Shown here one piece after another: positions 61,671-64,000 of a stretch of DNA of 64,000 nt. The stretch comes from Rhizobacter koreensis (lineage in GTDB: Bacteria; Pseudomonadota; Gammaproteobacteria; Burkholderiales; Burkholderiaceae_C), in assembly GCF_013366375.1 (NCBI RefSeq), contig NZ_JABWMJ010000003.1, positions 62,001 through 126,000 on the forward strand. The letters are read 5' to 3'. The notes below the pieces were generated by a model. It saw nothing but the letters and a program-made list of their open reading frames with translations, made no database searches and was not told the DNA's origin. Each line of letters opens with the position of its first letter. Within the stretch, counting starts at the first letter, position 1. The position numbers and the translations under genes are program-made.

Positions 61671-62888
61671 CTACTTGACCCAGGTGTTGAGCTGGATGAT
61701 CGGCAGCAGCACCGCCAGCACGATCATCAGCACGACCGCGCCCATGCCGACGATCAGCAGCGGCTCGAGGATGGTCGCGATCTGGAGGGCCCGGCGCTGC
61801 ACCTCGGTGCCGAGCTGGCGCGCGCTGCGCTCGAGCATCAGCGGGAGCTGGCCGGTCTGCTCGCCCAGGCGGGCGAACATCGAGAGCAACCCCGGGAAGC
61901 GCTTCTTGCCGGCCAGCGCCGACGCGAGCGGCGCGCCTTCGCGCACCTGCACCAGCGCGTCGAGCGCGTCGGCGCGCATCGCCCGGTTCGACAGCGTCTC
62001 GGCGGCCGCCTGCAGGGCCTTCAGGATCGGCACGCCGGCGCTCGCCAGCATCGCCAGCGTGGACGCGAAGCGGGCGGCGTTGTAGCCGCGCGAGAGCCGC
62101 CCGATCAGCGGCAGGCGCAGCCAGCCGGCGTCGAAGCTCTTGCGGAAGTCGTCGTTGCGCAGCAGCAGCATCAGCGTGCCGACCACCACGGCGATGCCGA
62201 GCGCGAGCGCCCAGCCCCACTCGCGCAGGAAGGCGCTGATGGCGAGCATGGCGACGGTGAGCGCCGGCAGCGCGCGCTTGGAGGTGGTGAACACGGTCGC
62301 GACCTGCGGCACCACGTAGGTGACCAGGAAGACGACGATGACGACCGCGATCATCGAGACGATCGCCGGGTAGAGGGTCGCGCCGATCAGGCGGCCGCGC
62401 AGCTGCTGGCGGTCTTCGAGGTCGTCGGCGAGCCGTTCGAGCACGTTGCCGAGCGCGCCGCTCTGCTCGCCGGCGGCGACCACGCCGCGGTAGACCTCGT
62501 CGAACTCGCGGCCGGCGGTGGCGAGGGCGCGCGCGAACGGCGAGCCGGCGTTCACCTCGCTGCGCAGGTGCGCGAGCAGCTCGCGCTGCTTCGGGTCCTC
62601 GGCCTCGTCGCCGAGCGCGGTGAGCGCGCGCTCGAGCGGCAGCCCCGACCCGACGAGGCCGGCGAGCTGGCGCGTCCAGATCGCGAGGCCCGTCGAGTTG
62701 AAGACACGCCGCCGCAAGCCGCCGCCGCTGGTCGGCTCGGCGCTGCCGGCCGACACCGGCGCGACGTTGAGCGGCACCAGCGCGCGGGCGCGCAGCTGCG
62801 AGCGCGCGGCGCGCGCGTTCTCGGCATCGATGAGGCCGGTGGTCGACCGGCCGCCGGCGTCGAGCGCTTCGAAGCGATAGGCGGGCAT
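61671..62888 (-). CDS. gspF: Type II secretion/type IV pilus inner-membrane platform protein
   Basis: GspF/PilC-like protein of 405 residues. Two homologous T2SF domains (about 68-190 and 270-395), three transmembrane helices (near 165, 215 and 380), and the conserved LERALTALGDEAEDP and TLAMLASAGVPILKALQAAAETL segments. It forms the inner-membrane platform with the ATPase GspE. It lies 56 bases after the ATPase gene on the same strand, so the two are in an operon in the usual E-F order. The pseudopilin G gene that normally follows is not downstream; the next gene is unrelated, so the cluster is split or ends here. Confidence 0.93.
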   Translation of the reverse strand: MPAYRFEALDAGGRSTTGLIDAENARAARSQLRARALVPLNVAPVSAGSAEPTSGGGLRRRVFNSTGLAIWTRQLAGLVGSGLPLERALTALGDEAEDPKQRELLAHLRSEVNAGSPFARALATAGREFDEVYRGVVAAGEQSGALGNVLERLADDLEDRQQLRGRLIGATLYPAIVSMIAVVIVVFLVTYVVPQVATVFTTSKRALPALTVAMLAISAFLREWGWALALGIAVVVGTLMLLLRNDDFRKSFDAGWLRLPLIGRLSRGYNAARFASTLAMLASAGVPILKALQAAAETLSNRAMRADALDALVQVREGAPLASALAGKKRFPGLLSMFARLGEQTGQLPLMLERSARQLGTEVQRRALQIATILEPLLIVGMGAVVLMIVLAVLLPIIQLNTWVK

Positions 62889-62944
62889 GGCGTCAGGGCA
62901 GGTTCAGGGCGCGCTCGATGGATGGCGCGCGCGGCGGCACGCCG

Positions 62945-64000
62945 TCATTCGCGCGTCACGCGGATCACTTCCTCGGGCGAGGTGATGCCCTCGCGGACCA
63001 GCCGCTCGCCGTCCTCGCGCATCGAACGCAGGCCGGCGCGCCGGCCGGCCTCGGCGATCTCGGCCTCCGAGGCGCGGTTGTGGATCAGCTCGCGAACCTC
63101 GTCGTTGACGATCATCAGCTCGTAGACGCCGGTGCGGCCCTTGTAGCCGGTGCTGCCGCACTGCGGGCAGCCGACCGGGTGGTACTGCCCCTGCGCGTCG
63201 ACGCGGCGGCACGCCGGGCAGAGCTTTCGCACCAGGCGCTGCGCCAGCACGCCGATCAGGCTCGACGACAGTAGGAACGGCTCGACGCCCATGTCGACCA
63301 TGCGGGTGACGGTGCTGGGCGCGTCGTTGGTGTGGACGGTCGCGAGCACCAGGTGGCCGGTGAGCGACGCCTGGATCGCGATCTGCGCGGTCTCGTAGTC
63401 GCGGATCTCGCCGATCATGATGACGTCGGGATCCTGCCGCAGGATCGCGCGCAGCGCCTTCGCGAACGTGAGGTCGATCTTCGCGTTGACCTGGGTCTGG
63501 CCGATGCCGGCGAGCTCGTACTCGACCGGGTCCTCGACCGTCAGCACGTTGGTGCTCGCGGTGTCGACGCGGCCGAGCGAAGCGTAGAGCGTCGTCGTCT
63601 TGCCCGAGCCGGTCGGGCCGGTCACGAGCACGATGCCGTGCGGCTGCTGCACCAGGCGGTCGAAGCTCGCCAGCACGTCGCCGCTCATGCCGAGGCCTTC
63701 GAGCGTGAACTTCGATTCGCTCTTGTCCAGCAGACGCAGCACGGCGCGCTCGCCGTACGACGACGGCAGCGTCGAGACCCGCACGTCGACCGCGCGGCCG
63801 CCGATGCGCAGCGAGATGCGGCCGTCCTGCGGCAGGCGGCGCTCGGCGATGTCGAGCTCGGCCATGATCTTCAGGCGCGAGATCAGCGCGGCGTGCAGCG
63901 CCTTGTTCGGCTGCACCACCTCGCGCAGCGTGCCGTCCACACGAAAGCGCACCGAGCTCGAGCGCTCGTACGGCTCGATGTGGATGTCGCTGGCGCCGTC
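62945..64000 (-). CDS. gspE: Type II secretion ATPase GspE, N-terminal part outside window
   Basis: Hexameric secretion ATPase, C-terminal 351 residues; the gene runs off the right end. The frame opens at [16 protein letters not shown], the conserved block before the ATPase core. Walker A is [15 protein letters not shown], the Asp box follows, Walker B is [17 protein letters not shown], and the His box is LATVHTNDA. The zinc-binding cysteine pairs are CPACRR and CPQCG, as in GspE. A start at position 63952 read from the window alone would be false. Confidence 0.95.
   Translation of the reverse strand, partial: DGASDIHIEPYERSSSVRFRVDGTLREVVQPNKALHAALISRLKIMAELDIAERRLPQDGRISLRIGGRAVDVRVSTLPSSYGERAVLRLLDKSESKFTLEGLGMSGDVLASFDRLVQQPHGIVLVTGPTGSGKTTTLYASLGRVDTASTNVLTVEDPVEYELAGIGQTQVNAKIDLTFAKALRAILRQDPDVIMIGEIRDYETAQIAIQASLTGHLVLATVHTNDAPSTVTRMVDMGVEPFLLSSSLIGVLAQRLVRKLCPACRRVDAQGQYHPVGCPQCGSTGYKGRTGVYELMIVNDEVRELIHNRASEAEIAEAGRRAGLRSMREDGERLVREGITSPEEVIRVTRE

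Overview
The window reads as chromosomal DNA of a high-GC betaproteobacterium, most likely of the order Burkholderiales. Four things point there: four Bug-type (tripartite tricarboxylate transporter) periplasmic binding proteins; the core block rplM-rpsI-erpA-anmK-M23 peptidase-tyrS; a livFGHM transporter set between two CoA ligases; and strong G/C preference at third codon positions, which also produces long antisense shadow ORFs. I see no phage genes, insertion sequences, tRNA or rRNA genes, or CRISPR arrays. Family calls rest on motifs I can read in the translations; no database was searched.

Layout. 1-3.9 kb: envelope glycan or glycolipid genes (two GT4 glycosyltransferases, a PAP2 phosphatase, a NodB-like deacetylase). 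4.3-19.2 kb: a stress and repair neighbourhood with a DUF883 membrane protein, a hemerythrin with a histone-H1-like tail, UDP-galactopyranose mutase, a giant CheB-CheR-PAS-kinase-receiver protein, a stress-type SDR with a Lys/Ala tail, a hybrid histidine kinase, a three-domain LigD, NAD(P)HX dehydratase and a histidine phosphatase. 19.3-27.4 kb: accessory genes, namely an SDR, an Xre/RES toxin-antitoxin pair behind an inverted-repeat operator, a catabolic operon (Bug, acyl-CoA ligase, Bug, aldo/keto reductase), and a HipA-like kinase overlapping a DUF3037 gene. 27.6-38.6 kb: housekeeping genes htpG, srkA-like kinase, a DUF2726 protein, a GNAT acetyltransferase, rplM-rpsI, erpA, anmK, an M23 peptidase and tyrS, with several clear terminators. 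38.8-46.0 kb: a probable 2-hydroxyacid/glyoxylate locus (Bug, FAD/Fe-S oxidase, GntR regulator, then divergently a glyoxylate-type aminotransferase and another Bug) whose divergent promoter holds two TTTTGYATGCAAAR operators. 46.1-56.3 kb: one long minus-strand catabolic unit (long-chain-type acyl-CoA synthetase, livG, livH, livM, binding protein, livF, a 90-residue unknown, a PaaK-like ligase) with a divergent Crp/Fnr regulator and a palindrome between. 56.3-61.4 kb: a tightly coupled operon (membrane/hydrolase fusion, 2TM protein, LytS-like kinase, LytR-like regulator) followed by a cytosolic 5'-nucleotidase. 61.7-64.0 kb: gspF and the 3' part of gspE for type II secretion or type IV pili, cut by the window end.

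How the parts fit. The catabolic loci share one logic: periplasmic capture (Bug or Liv), activation or oxidation, and a local regulator with a visible palindrome. The 4-19 kb stretch looks like a general-stress set, where Lys/Ala/Pro tails on three unrelated enzymes may share a purpose. The points I consider most worth following are those shared tails, the membrane-hydrolase fusion in front of a LytSR pair, the HipA-like/DUF3037 pair, and an inverted-repeat element inside the liv operon. Gene-free stretches above 300 bases (3855-4351, 6900-7240, 32553-32906, 48544-48938) are described as entries.
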